Assembly (NCBI RefSeq): GCF_039812505.1
Contig: NZ_JBDIAQ010000085.1
Coordinates: forward strand, 1 to 14,933
DNA length: 14,933 nucleotides
DNA from: Intrasporangium_A sp039812505
GTDB lineage: Bacteria; Actinomycetota; Actinomycetes; Actinomycetales; Dermatophilaceae
Reading direction: 5' to 3'
Shown here piece by piece: positions 1 through 7,387 of the stretch (positions are counted from its first letter, which is position 1; each line of letters begins with the position of its first letter). The translations under genes and the position numbers were made by a program. The notes below the pieces were generated by a model. It did no database searches. It was not told where the DNA came from and saw nothing but the letters and a program-made list of their open reading frames with translations.

Positions 1-1546
1 ACCCGCCGGTCCCGACCCCGATCGGCACGCCCTCGACATCGGTGTCGATCGACCGGTCGTGGCCGGTGCGCACCTCGAGCGGGAGCATCTCGAGCACGTG
101 CTTGCCGACCTGCCCGTCCTCGGGCAGCTCGATCGGGTAGCGCCCGGTGAAGCACGCGGTACAGAGCGAGTCGCGGGGCTGCCCGGTGGCCTCGATCATC
201 CCGGCCTCGGAGATGTAGCCGAGCGAGTCGGCCCCGATCGACGCGCGGACCTCCTCGACCCCCAGACCGGTCGCGATCAGCTCGGCCCGGGTCGCGAAGT
301 CGATCCCGTAGAAGCACGGCCAGCGCACCGGCGGCGACGAGATGCGCACGTGGATCTCGGCGGCCCCGGCCTCGCGCAGCATCCGGACCTGGGCCCGCTG
401 GGTGTTGCCCCGCACGATCGAGTCGTCGACGACGACGAGCCGCTTGCCGCGGATGGTGTGCCCCAGCGGGTTCAGCTTGAGCCGGATGCCGAGCTGGCGC
501 AGCGTCTGGGACGGCTGGATGAAGGTCCGCCCGACGTAGGCGTTCTTGACGAAGCCCTGCCCGAACGGGATCCCCGACTCCTGGGAGTACCCGACCGCGG
601 CAGGCACACCGGACTCGGGCACCCCGATGACCAGGTCGGCGTCGACCGGGTGCTCCCGGGCCAGCACCCGGCCCATCTCGACCCGCGCCTCGTGCACGAC
701 CCGCCCCCGGATGACCGCGTCCGGCCGGGCCAGGTACACGTACTCGAAGACGCACCCCGCGGGCGTCGGCTCGGCGAACCGGTGCGACCGCAGGCCGTCC
801 CCGTCGATGGCGATCAGCTCACCGGGCTCGACCTCGCGGATCACGGCCGCGCCGATCGTCTGCAGCGCGGCCGTCTCGGACGCCACGACCCAGCCGCGCT
901 CGAGGCGCCCGAGCGCGAGGGGACGGACCCCCCAGGGGTCGCGAGCGGCATACAGGGTGTCCTCGTCCATGAAGACGAAGCTGAACGCCCCACGCAGCTT
1001 GGGCAGCAGGTCGAGCGCGGCCTGCTCGGAGGTCTTGTCGGGGTCGGCGGTCAGCAGCGTGGTCACCAGCGCGGTGTCGGAGGTGTTGCCGCGCGCGAGC
1101 TCGCCGGTCACGCGCCCGCCGGCGAAGTGCTCGTCGACCATCTCGCGCAGCTCGACCGTGTTGATCAGGTTGCCGTTGTGGGCCAGCGCGATGGTGGTGC
1201 CGTGCGACCCGCCGAGGGTGGGCTGGGCGTTCTCCCACGTCGAGCCGCCGGTCGTCGAGTAGCGGGTGTGCCCGATCGCGAGGTGCCCGCGCAGCGAGCT
1301 GAGGGCCGTCTCGTCGAAGACCTGCGAGACCAGGCCCATGTCCTTGTAGACGAGGATCTTCTCCCCGTCGCCGGTGGCGATGCCGGCCGACTCCTGCCCG
1401 CGGTGCTGCAGCGCGTAGAGCCCGAAGTAGGTGAGCTTGGCCACCTCCTCACCAGGTGCCCAGACGCCGAAGACCCCGCAGGCATCCTGCGGGCCCTTCT
1501 CGCCGGGGAGGAGGTCATGGGACAACCGACCGTCACCGCGTGCCAC
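1..1546 (-). CDS. purF: Amidophosphoribosyltransferase (PurF), C-terminus cut by window edge
   Basis: First step of de novo purine synthesis: PRPP plus glutamine gives 5-phosphoribosylamine; cytosolic. The frame is open from a GTG at 1546 to the window edge (515 codons), so only the extreme C-terminus is missing. The N-terminus reads MARGDGRLSHDLLPGEKG, then GPQDACGVFG. C23 is the expected N-terminal nucleophile of the class II glutaminase domain, exposed by removal of a 22-residue propeptide. The PRPP loop VVVDDSIVRGNT lies at about 371-382. Four cysteines (C265 in CVFEY, C411 in PCFYG, C462 and C465 in CTAC) match the [4Fe-4S] ligands of the Bacillus subtilis type enzyme. The start is chosen because the sequence before GPQDACG is the typical actinobacterial leader; an ATG at 1518 is in another frame. 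ATTCTC (GAGAAT on the minus strand, 1553-1558) is 6 nt from the GTG, so the mRNA may be leaderless. purM would be expected beyond position 1. Confidence 0.97.
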   Translation of the reverse strand, partial: MARGDGRLSHDLLPGEKGPQDACGVFGVWAPGEEVAKLTYFGLYALQHRGQESAGIATGDGEKILVYKDMGLVSQVFDETALSSLRGHLAIGHTRYSTTGGSTWENAQPTLGGSHGTTIALAHNGNLINTVELREMVDEHFAGGRVTGELARGNTSDTALVTTLLTADPDKTSEQAALDLLPKLRGAFSFVFMDEDTLYAARDPWGVRPLALGRLERGWVVASETAALQTIGAAVIREVEPGELIAIDGDGLRSHRFAEPTPAGCVFEYVYLARPDAVIRGRVVHEARVEMGRVLAREHPVDADLVIGVPESGVPAAVGYSQESGIPFGQGFVKNAYVGRTFIQPSQTLRQLGIRLKLNPLGHTIRGKRLVVVDDSIVRGNTQRAQVRMLREAGAAEIHVRISSPPVRWPCFYGIDFATRAELIATGLGVEEVRASIGADSLGYISEAGMIEATGQPRDSLCTACFTGRYPIELPEDGQVGKHVLEMLPLEVRTGHDRSIDTDVEGVPIGVGTGG

Positions 1547-1615
1547 TGGCCGATTCTCCCACAGTCCCCGAGCGGGTTCTGTGCTCGACGGGCGGTGCGA
1601 TATCCGGACGGGTGC

Positions 1616-1992
1616 CTAACCGACCTTCTGGATGGCGTAGCCGACCGCCGCCCGTGACTCGCCGGCCGGGACGATCACGACCTTCCCGAGCCTTGCGTCC
1701 ACGCCGATCCTGACCTCGATCTGGTCCACCGACCCGTGGGGTGAACAGGGTTGGAGCTGCCTGACGGCGGAGTGGCCGTCCAGCGAGAAGTGGGCGACCA
1801 GGCTGGCCTCTCCGGCACATCGCACGACGAGCCGATAGCTGCCCTTGTGCCAGGTCGAGCTGTCCTCGTCCTGGATGACCACCGTCTGCACCTGGTCGCC
1901 CTGCCACACCACCGTCGGCCGGGCACCCGCGACCACATCAGGAAGGCTGTGCAGGCCACGACGACTGAACCTCGCAAGACGAGACTGGCCAT
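1616..1992 (-). pseudogene. Small secreted protein gene with apparent 1-nt frameshift
   Basis: Family not recognised. From ATG 1992, preceded by GAAGGG at 1998-2003 (spacing 5), the first 19 codons give MASLVLRGSVVVACTAFLM. The frame then turns into arginine- and serine-rich nonsense. The next frame continues as VVAGARPTVVWQGDQ and runs about 106 residues to a TGA at 1616. Joining them with one extra base near 1935 gives 125 residues with a clean signal peptide (R7, hydrophobic 9-21, cleavage motif A-G-A at 22-24). A beta-rich mature domain follows with two spaced cysteines (RCAG, QPCS) and the ending VVIVPAGESRAAVGYAIQKVG split around residues 105-125. The layout resembles many small exported actinobacterial proteins of unknown function. 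An uninterrupted 152-codon alternative starting at 2074 is unlikely, because that ATG lies inside the -35 box and has no signal peptide. True decay, programmed frameshifting or a sequencing error cannot be separated here. Confidence 0.6.
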
Positions 1993-2045
1993 GACAACCC
2001 TTCGGCAGAAGTTTGATCGCTGTTGTCACCGTTTGGCTGACGTAT

Positions 2046-2074
2046 ACCGTAGAGACCCCGATAATGGACGTCAA
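2046..2074 (-). promoter_or_regulatory. Sigma-70-type promoter of the small secreted protein gene
   Basis: On the minus strand TTGACG (2069-2074) is followed by exactly 17 nt and then TACGGT (2046-2051), a good match to actinobacterial housekeeping promoters (TTGACN, TAnnnT). A second TTGACG lies just upstream at 2076-2081. The predicted transcript starts near 2039, giving a leader of about 45 nt that includes the GAAGGG ribosome site for the ATG at 1992. The locally A/T-rich stretch 1980-2085 stands out from its GC-rich surroundings. Confidence 0.6.
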
Positions 2075-2143
2075 TCGTCAAACGTCGTGAGGTCCGTCGA
2101 TGTGGACATCGTCAGGTGCGACAACGCGTGACTCCGGACCCGA

Positions 2144-2160
2144 GCCCCGCGCCGGCGGGC
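2144..2160. terminator. GC-rich hairpin after the ABC exporter operon (weak)
   Basis: Just past the stop of the last permease gene, GCCCCGC (2144-2150) and GCGGGC (2155-2160) can pair with one bulged base around a short GCCG loop. There is no T-tract, so it is only a candidate terminator; such hairpins arise easily at this GC content. Confidence 0.25.
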
Positions 2161-2162
2161 GC

Positions 2163-2975
2163 TCAGCGCAGGAACAGCGCCCGCAGCCGCACCGCGGTGA
2201 ACCAGATGCCCAGGGCCGACAGGACCACGAAGTAGAGCGCGTGCCAGCCCGTCGCGAGCGCCAGGTGCCCGACCGCCAGGTCGCGCATCAGCTCGATACC
2301 GTGCCAGAGCGGCAGCGCCATGACGAGCCACTGGATGGCGGTCGGGAAGACGCTGATCGGGAAGAGCGTCGAGGAGAACAGGAACATCGGCAGCAGCGTC
2401 AGGGCGACGATGTCCATCTGCTGGAAGCTCTTGAGGAAACTGGTGACCGCCATGCCGAGGCTGGCGAAGCCGAGCGCGATCAGCACCGCGACCGGGATCA
2501 TCAGCACCGCCCACGCGGAGGTGACCAGCCCCATCACGAGCATGACGACCATGAACCCGACGGCGTAGAGGAAGCCGCGGAACAACGCCATGGTGATCTC
2601 GCCGAGCGCGATGTCCATCGGCCCGAGCGAGGTCTGCAGCATGGCGTGGTAGATCTTGGCGAAGCGCAGCTTGAAGAACACGTTCCAGGTCGAGTCGTAG
2701 ACTGCGCCGTTCATCGCCGAGGCGGCCAGCAGCGCGGGCGCGATGTAGGCGGTGTACGGGATCGGGTGGCCACCGGGCCCCGGCACCGTGCCGACCAGCC
2801 CGCCCAGGCCCAGGCCCATCGCGAGCAGGTAGAACACGGGCTCGAAGAAGCCGGACAGCATGACGACCCAGTTCTGGTTCTTGATGACCTTGAAGCCGCG
2901 CTCGAGCACCGAGCGGGTGTTGCGTCCGTACAGCCCGGCCAGCCGCCGGCGACGCGGCCGCGCGAGCGTGCTCAC
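2163..2975 (-). CDS. ABC-2 type exporter permease, NodJ-like (second permease)
   Basis: Integral membrane subunit of an ABC exporter, 270 residues from a GTG at 2975. That GTG shares GTGA with the stop of the upstream permease gene (4-nt overlap), which decides the start and implies translational coupling. A basic N-terminus (residues 5-30) precedes about six hydrophobic segments (roughly 36-60, 75-95, 128-150, 154-178, 188-215, 244-262). The C-terminal stretch MFLFSSTLFPISVFP, then LPLWHGIELMRDL (about 197-232), is the conserved ABC2_membrane/NodJ-like region. It is homologous in layout to the neighbouring permease but clearly divergent, so the two probably form a heterodimer driven by the ATPase encoded first. 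Substrate unknown; NodIJ-like systems export lipo-oligosaccharides in rhizobia, but in actinomycetes this architecture is common and mostly uncharacterised (drug or lipid export). Confidence 0.88.
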   Translation of the reverse strand: MSTLARPRRRRLAGLYGRNTRSVLERGFKVIKNQNWVVMLSGFFEPVFYLLAMGLGLGGLVGTVPGPGGHPIPYTAYIAPALLAASAMNGAVYDSTWNVFFKLRFAKIYHAMLQTSLGPMDIALGEITMALFRGFLYAVGFMVVMLVMGLVTSAWAVLMIPVAVLIALGFASLGMAVTSFLKSFQQMDIVALTLLPMFLFSSTLFPISVFPTAIQWLVMALPLWHGIELMRDLAVGHLALATGWHALYFVVLSALGIWFTAVRLRALFLR

Positions 2976-3895
2976 CGGCCCAGCCTGCGGGCGTAGGTGC
3001 GGCGCGCGAGCAGCACCCCGGCACCGGTGCACAGCAGCAGCACCACGACGTGCACGACGGTCAGCCAAGGGGCTTCGACCAGGCCGTATGCCGCTTGGCG
3101 GGCCAGCTGCGTGCCGTGCCACACCGGCGAGACCCATCCGATCCACTGCAGGTAGACCGGCATGACCGACAGCGGGAAGAAGGTCCCGGCGAACAGGAAC
3201 ATCGGCATGATGACGAAGCGCTGCACGAACGCGAACTGGTATCCCTCGTCGGTCAGGTGTGCGGCATACGCCTGCAGCGGGGCGCCGAAGGCGGCCGCGG
3301 TGAGCACCCCGATGGGGACGGTCAGCCAGGACCAGCCGCTCGGGGCGGCGCCGAACAGCAGGAGCATGACCCAGAAGACCGTCGACTGCAGGACGAACCG
3401 GATGAGCACCCCGCCCAGGTGCCCGACGGCGATCTGCTCCGGTGAGACCGGCGTCGCGCTAGGACCCCAGTAGAGCCGGCGCCACTTGAAGCCGGCCATG
3501 ACGGGGTAGGTCAGCTCTCCCCCGACGGACATGACGACCGTGGCGACCAACAGGGCCGGGCCGACGAAGGTCAGGTAGGGCACCCCGCTCGAGCCTCCAC
3601 TGCCCCCGACCGTGCCCACCCCGCGGTCGACGAGGGTACCCAGGCCCAGGCCCAGCGCGATCAGGTAGACGAGCGGCATGACGACCATGTAGAGGCCGAT
3701 CGAGACCCCCCAGGCCCGGGCGTTGACCAGCCAGTACTCGATGTAGTACCACCAGCCCCAGCGCCGGGCCCGGCGCGCGAGGACGGCGGCGGGCGGCACC
3801 CGGCCGGAGGCGGCCAGGTGGGTCAGGTCGACCACCGCAGTGCCGGGACGTCCGGGGCCTTCCCGGCGACTCTCGTCGTGCTCGGACATGGCCAT
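2972..3895 (-). CDS. ABC-2 type exporter permease, NodJ-like (first permease)
   Basis: Membrane subunit of the same exporter, 307 residues. The ATG at 3895 shares one base with the ATPase stop (TGATG), which favours it over the ATG two codons later at 3889. A charged cytoplasmic N-terminus of about 60 residues (SEHDESRREG) is followed by about six hydrophobic segments (64-88, 107-127, 163-183, 190-212, 225-246, 278-297). The family-typical block is at 223-266: FVQRFVIMPMFLFAGTFFP, then PVWHGTQLAR. A loop containing FKWRRLYWGPSATPVSPEQI (136-155) corresponds to the cytoplasmic coupling region that contacts the ATPase in this family. The gene contains two copies of the recurring GCGGCATAC word (3086, 3261). 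Its stop overlaps the next permease by 4 nt. Confidence 0.9.
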   Translation of the reverse strand: MAMSEHDESRREGPGRPGTAVVDLTHLAASGRVPPAAVLARRARRWGWWYYIEYWLVNARAWGVSIGLYMVVMPLVYLIALGLGLGTLVDRGVGTVGGSGGSSGVPYLTFVGPALLVATVVMSVGGELTYPVMAGFKWRRLYWGPSATPVSPEQIAVGHLGGVLIRFVLQSTVFWVMLLLFGAAPSGWSWLTVPIGVLTAAAFGAPLQAYAAHLTDEGYQFAFVQRFVIMPMFLFAGTFFPLSVMPVYLQWIGWVSPVWHGTQLARQAAYGLVEAPWLTVVHVVVLLLCTGAGVLLARRTYARRLGR

Positions 3896-4866
3896 CAGTC
3901 GATCAGGCTGCGCCCGGTCAGGCGCAGGAAGACGTCCTCGAGCGAGGAGCGGCGCACGAGCGAGGTGATCGGGGTCAGCCCGCGCGCGGTGACCTGGCGC
4001 AGGGCGGCGTCGCCGTCGTCGGCGTAGACGAGCAGCCGGTCGGGCAGCACCTCGAGCCGGCTGCCGACATCGGCGAGCCGCTCGGCCGCGACGGCGTTGT
4101 GGGCAGCCCCGAACCGGACCTCGAGCACCTCGCGGGTCGAGTACTCGCGGATGAGCTGACCCGGGGTGCCCTCGGCCATGATCCGGCCGTGGTCCATGAC
4201 GACCAGCCGGTCGCAGAGCTGCTCGGCCTCGTCCATGAAGTGGGTCGTGACGACCAGGGTGACCCCGACCTCCTTGAGCCGGAAGAGCCGGTCCCACAGG
4301 ACGTGCCGGGCCTGCGGGTCAAGGCCCGTCGTCGGCTCGTCGAGCAGCAGCACCTGCGGCTCGTTGACGAGCGAGCGGGCGATGGTCAGCCGGCGCTTCA
4401 TCCCGCCGGACAGGTCCCCGACCTTGGCCCCGGCCCATTGTGCGAGCTGGGCGAACTCGAGCAGCTCGTCGGCCTTGGGCCGCAGGTAGGAGTAGGGCAG
4501 CCCGAAGTAGCGGCCGTACATGATCAGGTTGTCCCGCACGGACAGCTCCTCGTCGAGGTTGTCCTCCTGCGGCACCACGCCGAGGTGGGCCCGCACCTCC
4601 GGCCCGGCCTCCGCGGGGTCGAGCCCGGCCACGGTCATCACACCGCCGGTGCGCTGCAGGGTGCCGCCGATGATGCGCATCGTGGTCGACTTGCCGGCCC
4701 CGTTCGGCCCGAGCAGGCCGAACGACTCGCCGTGGGCGATCTCGAAGCTGATCCCGTCGACCGCCCGGACCTGGCCGTAGATCTTGGTCAGGCCGACCGC
4801 CCGAACCGCCGGGTCGGGGCCGGATGCGACGACGCCGCTGGTGGGTGCGGTCAACCGGCTCGTCAC
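3895..4866 (-). CDS. ABC exporter ATP-binding protein, NodI/DrrA-like
   Basis: Cytosolic ATPase powering the two permeases encoded directly downstream; 323 residues from a GTG at 4866. Walker A GPNGAGKST is at 53-61, Q-loop Q100 (VVPQEDNLDEEL), signature LSGGMKRRL at 152-160, Walker B LLLDE at 173-177, D-loop GLDP at 181-184 and switch histidine H209 (TTHFMDEAEQ). A C-terminal region of about 90 residues follows the nucleotide-binding domain, as usual for the DrrA/NodI drug and polysaccharide exporter group. The start is placed where family homology begins (MTSRLTAPTSG, then the RAVGLTKIYG strand). No clear ribosome site precedes it; CATACT (minus strand, 4874-4879) lies 7 nt upstream and could be the -10 of a leaderless mRNA. 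That hexamer is part of a GCGGCATAC word. The last codon overlaps the next ATG by one base. Confidence 0.93.
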   Translation of the reverse strand: MTSRLTAPTSGVVASGPDPAVRAVGLTKIYGQVRAVDGISFEIAHGESFGLLGPNGAGKSTTMRIIGGTLQRTGGVMTVAGLDPAEAGPEVRAHLGVVPQEDNLDEELSVRDNLIMYGRYFGLPYSYLRPKADELLEFAQLAQWAGAKVGDLSGGMKRRLTIARSLVNEPQVLLLDEPTTGLDPQARHVLWDRLFRLKEVGVTLVVTTHFMDEAEQLCDRLVVMDHGRIMAEGTPGQLIREYSTREVLEVRFGAAHNAVAAERLADVGSRLEVLPDRLLVYADDGDAALRQVTARGLTPITSLVRRSSLEDVFLRLTGRSLID

Positions 4867-4967
4867 TTCCGCAAGTATGCCGCAGCCCGCTTCTCGCAGG
4901 TCGGGCGTCTGGCCCGCCCTGCCGGCGTAGTGGGCGGCCGGTCCGGAAGGGTCGCTGGGACGGCTGT

Positions 4968-5525
4968 TCACGAGAGTGGGACCTGCGCGACGGTCTCGTA
5001 GCGGGGCCGCCGGCCCCGGCCCTCGCCGAGGTGCGACTCGACCAGGTGGATGACGCCGACTCGCCACTCGGGGCTCTCGTAGGCGCTGAGCGCCCGGATC
5101 CACCGCGTCGCCTCGGTCGGCCTGCGAAACCGGCCGAGCGTCACGTGCGGGTGGAAGCGCCCGCCGTCCGGGGTCGCGCCCGCCTTGTTGAACCCGCCAC
5201 GGACCGATGCGGCGAGCGGGGCCAGGGCACCGCCGGCGTCGGCGATGCCCGCCCAGAGGACGCGAGCGGCATACGGGTTGGGGAAGGTGCCGGCACCCAG
5301 GAGCGCGAGCGTGAAGGGCTTGGTACGGCGCCCGCTGTGCTGCAGCCGCCCGGTCAGGTCGTCGAGGAGGCGTTCGGGGGCATCGGGACAGAAGGCCAGG
5401 GTGATGTGCCACTGGGCGGGATCGGTCCAGCGGATCCCGTCGGAGGCCTCGATGCGCGGGGCGAGATGCTCCTCGAGGTCGTCGAGGACCTCGTCCGGCG
5501 GGACGATCGCGGCGAACAGGCGCAT
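4968..5525 (-). CDS. thpR: RNA 2',3'-cyclic phosphodiesterase (ThpR/LigT, 2H family)
   Basis: Predicted cytosolic 2H phosphoesterase that opens 2',3'-cyclic phosphate ends of RNA (tRNA-fragment end processing or ligation); physiological role in bacteria unsettled. The 185 residues match the family length. Both HxTx signatures are present: H40-I-T42 (WHITLAF) and H127-V-T129 (PHVTLGR), about 87 residues apart as expected for the bilobal fold. The N-terminus MRLFAAIVPPDEV is the classical family opening and fixes the ATG at 5525; no strong ribosome site or -10 is visible before it. It carries one GCGGCATAC word (5266-5274, codons for PYAAR). The gap to the downstream ABC operon is 101 nt, so co-transcription is possible but not shown. 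Confidence 0.93.
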   Translation of the reverse strand: MRLFAAIVPPDEVLDDLEEHLAPRIEASDGIRWTDPAQWHITLAFCPDAPERLLDDLTGRLQHSGRRTKPFTLALLGAGTFPNPYAARVLWAGIADAGGALAPLAASVRGGFNKAGATPDGGRFHPHVTLGRFRRPTEATRWIRALSAYESPEWRVGVIHLVESHLGEGRGRRPRYETVAQVPLS

Positions 5526-5604
5526 GCGGGGGCAACGATCGGGCCACTGCGAGGTATTCCGCAGCTCACGGCGGGGCTGGTGGCCGCGACCCCGGTTGGG
5601 CGCG

Positions 5605-5624
5605 CCGGATCCCGACGGGACCGG
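5605..5624. terminator. Hairpin after the racemase gene (weak)
   Basis: CCGG-A-TCCC (5605-5613) and GGGACCGG (5617-5624) form an 8-bp stem with one bulged base and a 3-nt loop. It starts 13 nt past the stop of the racemase gene. There is no T-run, so termination is only inferred. It would separate the racemase transcript from thpR. Confidence 0.35.
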
Positions 5625-5636
5625 TCTGCCGGGCGG

Positions 5637-6818
5637 TCAGGACTGCACCGCCGCCCCCGACGCGATCAGGGCGTCTACGTCCCCGATCCCCCACGCGGTC
5701 AGGGCCTGGCGGGTGTCCGACCCGGGGATCGGTGGGGGGGTGCTGAGCGCTCCCGGGGTGCGGGAGAAACGCGGCGCGGGGGTCGGCTGGACGAGCCCGT
5801 CCCGCTCGGCGTACGTGCCGCGCGCCACCAGGTGGGGGTGGCGCGGCGCCTCGGTGAGGTCGAGGACCGGGGCGACGCAGGCGTCGGTGCCTTCGAAGGT
5901 GCCGGCCCACTCGTCGCGGGTGCGGGTGCGGAACCTGTCGGCCAGCAGGGCCCGCAGGGCCGGCCAGGTGCTCGGGTCGCGGCGGTCGGGAACGGCGCCG
6001 GTCAGCCCGAGCCCGTCGAGCAGGGCGTCCCAGAACGGCTCCTCGAGCGCCCCGACGGCCAGCCATCCGCCGTCGCGCGCCTCGTAGACCGAGTACCACG
6101 GCAGGCTGCCGTCGAGGGCGTTGGTGCCGCGCTGCGTGGACCAGACGCCGCTACCGACCAGGCCGGCGACCATCGTCGCGAGGTGGGCGGTGCCGTCCAC
6201 GATGGCGGCGTCGACGACCTGCCCGCGACCGCTCGTGCGGGCCTCCAGAAGCCCGGCGAGGAGCCCCATCACGAGGTACATCGCGCCACCGCCGAAGTCG
6301 CCGAGCAGGTTGAGCGGCAGCTGGGGCGGGCCTCCGGCCGGGCCGATCGCGGCGAGCGCCCCGGTGATGGCGATGTAGTCGTTGTCGTGCCCCGCGGACC
6401 GGGCGAGCGGGCCGGACTGGCCCCAGCCCGTCATCCGCCCGTAGACCAGCCTCGGGTTGCGGCCGAGACACACGTCCGGCCCCAGGCCGAGCCGCTCGGC
6501 GACGCCCGGGCGGAAACCCTCGACCAGCGCGTCGGCGGCCTCGACGAGCCGCAGCACCGTGGCGGGCCCGTCGGGGTGCCTGAGGTCCAGCGCGACCGAG
6601 GGCCGGCCGCGGCGCAGCAGGTCGGCCTCGGGTGGCACCGGCAGCGGCAGCGGCGTGCCGCCGGGCCGGTCGATCCGGATGACGTCGGCCCCGAGGTCGG
6701 CCAGCAGCATGCAGGCGAACGGACCGGGCCCGATGCCGGCGAGCTCGACGACCCGGACGGCGGTCAGGGGGCCGCTGCGCCGATCGGTCCCGGGGTCGGG
6801 GGCTGCACGGCTGGTCAT
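5637..6818 (-). CDS. mcr: Alpha-methylacyl-CoA racemase / CaiB-BaiF family CoA transferase
   Basis: Predicted family III CoA-transferase-fold enzyme of the alpha-methylacyl-CoA racemase branch, which epimerises 2-methyl-branched acyl-CoAs so that one isomer can enter beta-oxidation; cytosolic. About 393 residues. The N-terminal block RVVELAGIGPGPFACMLLAD and the CoA-contact region RIDRP are followed by the diagnostic SAGHDNDYIAITGAL and LLGDFGGGAMYL. His144 and Asp174 are 30 residues apart, the same spacing as the catalytic His126/Asp156 pair of the Mycobacterium tuberculosis racemase. This favours racemase over a true CoA transferase. ATGs occur at 6827 and 6818; 6818 is preferred, with AGGA 8 nt upstream or CAGGAT (6826-6831) as a leaderless -10. 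A CoA transferase acting on another substrate remains possible. Confidence 0.88.
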   Translation of the reverse strand: MTSRAAPDPGTDRRSGPLTAVRVVELAGIGPGPFACMLLADLGADVIRIDRPGGTPLPLPVPPEADLLRRGRPSVALDLRHPDGPATVLRLVEAADALVEGFRPGVAERLGLGPDVCLGRNPRLVYGRMTGWGQSGPLARSAGHDNDYIAITGALAAIGPAGGPPQLPLNLLGDFGGGAMYLVMGLLAGLLEARTSGRGQVVDAAIVDGTAHLATMVAGLVGSGVWSTQRGTNALDGSLPWYSVYEARDGGWLAVGALEEPFWDALLDGLGLTGAVPDRRDPSTWPALRALLADRFRTRTRDEWAGTFEGTDACVAPVLDLTEAPRHPHLVARGTYAERDGLVQPTPAPRFSRTPGALSTPPPIPGSDTRQALTAWGIGDVDALIASGAAVQS

Positions 6819-6837
6819 GACGCCCATCCTGCCCTGC

Positions 6838-6879
6838 GGCCGGTGGCCCGAGCCTGTGGGCCGGTGGCCCGAGCCTGTG
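6838..6879. repeat. Perfect 2 x 21-bp tandem duplication
   Basis: The 21-nt unit beginning GGCCGGTGGCCCGAGCC and ending TGTG occurs at 6838-6858 and again, without a mismatch, at 6859-6879. It lies between the racemase start and the end of the small membrane protein gene, in non-coding DNA. Copy number could vary between strains (VNTR-like). Confidence 0.9.
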
Positions 6880-6920
6880 TGCCGTCGCCGCAGAGGCGGC
6901 GGGCCGGCCGAGGGCCGGGG

Positions 6921-7166
6921 TCAGTCTCCGGAGCGGCGGCGCAGCACGGCATCGAGGCCGATGGCGACCAGCCCACCCACCCCGAGGCCGATGAACAGGC
7001 CGAACGCCGCGAGGTAGGCGATCTCGGTGCCCGCGTCGTAGCTGGGTGCATCGGTGCCGAAGGCGCCGACGAGAGCGCCGACCAGCAGCCCGAGCACTCC
7101 CCCGGTGATCAGGAAGCGGACATGGTTCGGCGTGCGCCGGGGTTGCCGGCGGGGCTGGGCGCTCAC
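6921..7166 (-). CDS. Small two-helix membrane protein, function unknown
   Basis: Family not recognised. The most sensible reading is 81 residues from a GTG at 7166: a basic, proline-rich N-terminus (MSAQPRRQPRRTPNHVR), then a hydrophobic segment at 18-36 with GxxxG-like spacing (GGVLGLLVGALVGAFG). A short acidic loop (TDAPSYDAGTE) is followed by a second glycine-rich segment at 49-71 and a basic C-terminus (RRRSGD). The positive-inside rule puts both ends in the cytoplasm. TACGCT (minus strand, 7173-7178) lies 6 nt before the GTG, so the mRNA may be leaderless. An upstream extension to 7343 is open but arginine- and proline-rich and lacks a signal, so it was rejected. Frame and composition support a real gene; no function can be inferred. 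Confidence 0.7.
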   Translation of the reverse strand: MSAQPRRQPRRTPNHVRFLITGGVLGLLVGALVGAFGTDAPSYDAGTEIAYLAAFGLFIGLGVGGLVAIGLDAVLRRRSGD

Positions 7167-7290
7167 CCGTCCAGCGTAAGCGACGCGCGCCACGCCGACC
7201 CATCCGCGGTGGGGGAACGCCGCGTTCACCCGACCCGGCGTGGCCCGGGGCCCGGCACCACCGGGCGCACCCGCGGTGCGCGACCGCGTC

Positions 7291-7387
7291 CAGTCGAGCG
7301 GCGTGACCCACGCCAGCGGCGGCACCAGGCCCGCTCGGCGCACGTGCGGCGCTCAGTCGGGCGGCGTGACCGACGCCAGCGGCAGCA
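7291..7387. repeat. Imperfect direct repeat of the sterol-carrier gene's 3' end
   Basis: Positions 7291-7324 and 7354-7387 are 34-nt copies with three differences and a period of 63 nt. The right-hand copy encodes the last residues of the sterol-carrier-like protein (LLPLASVTPPD and stop). The left-hand copy, downstream of the stop, would read PPLAWVTPLDW, with the stop replaced by TGG. It fills most of the gap 7167-7352, the longest gene-free stretch here (186 nt), which otherwise holds only the putative promoter of the membrane protein gene. Confidence 0.75.

Noticed and set aside
59..1657. Long plus-strand open frame opposite purF
   Set aside because: Its product is rich in Arg, Gly, Pro and Asp without domains; the opposite strand encodes all PurF motifs. 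Antisense open frames are a normal by-product of high GC content.
1675..1992. 105-residue continuous reading of the secreted-protein gene's first frame
   Set aside because: After residue 19 the product becomes Arg/Ser/Thr-rich and loses the beta-strand and cysteine pattern seen in the neighbouring frame; a frameshift explains it better.
6921..7343. 140-residue version of the small membrane protein
   Set aside because: The extra N-terminus overlaps the duplicated tail of the neighbouring gene, is low complexity and lies upstream of the putative promoter; the GTG at 7166 fits better.
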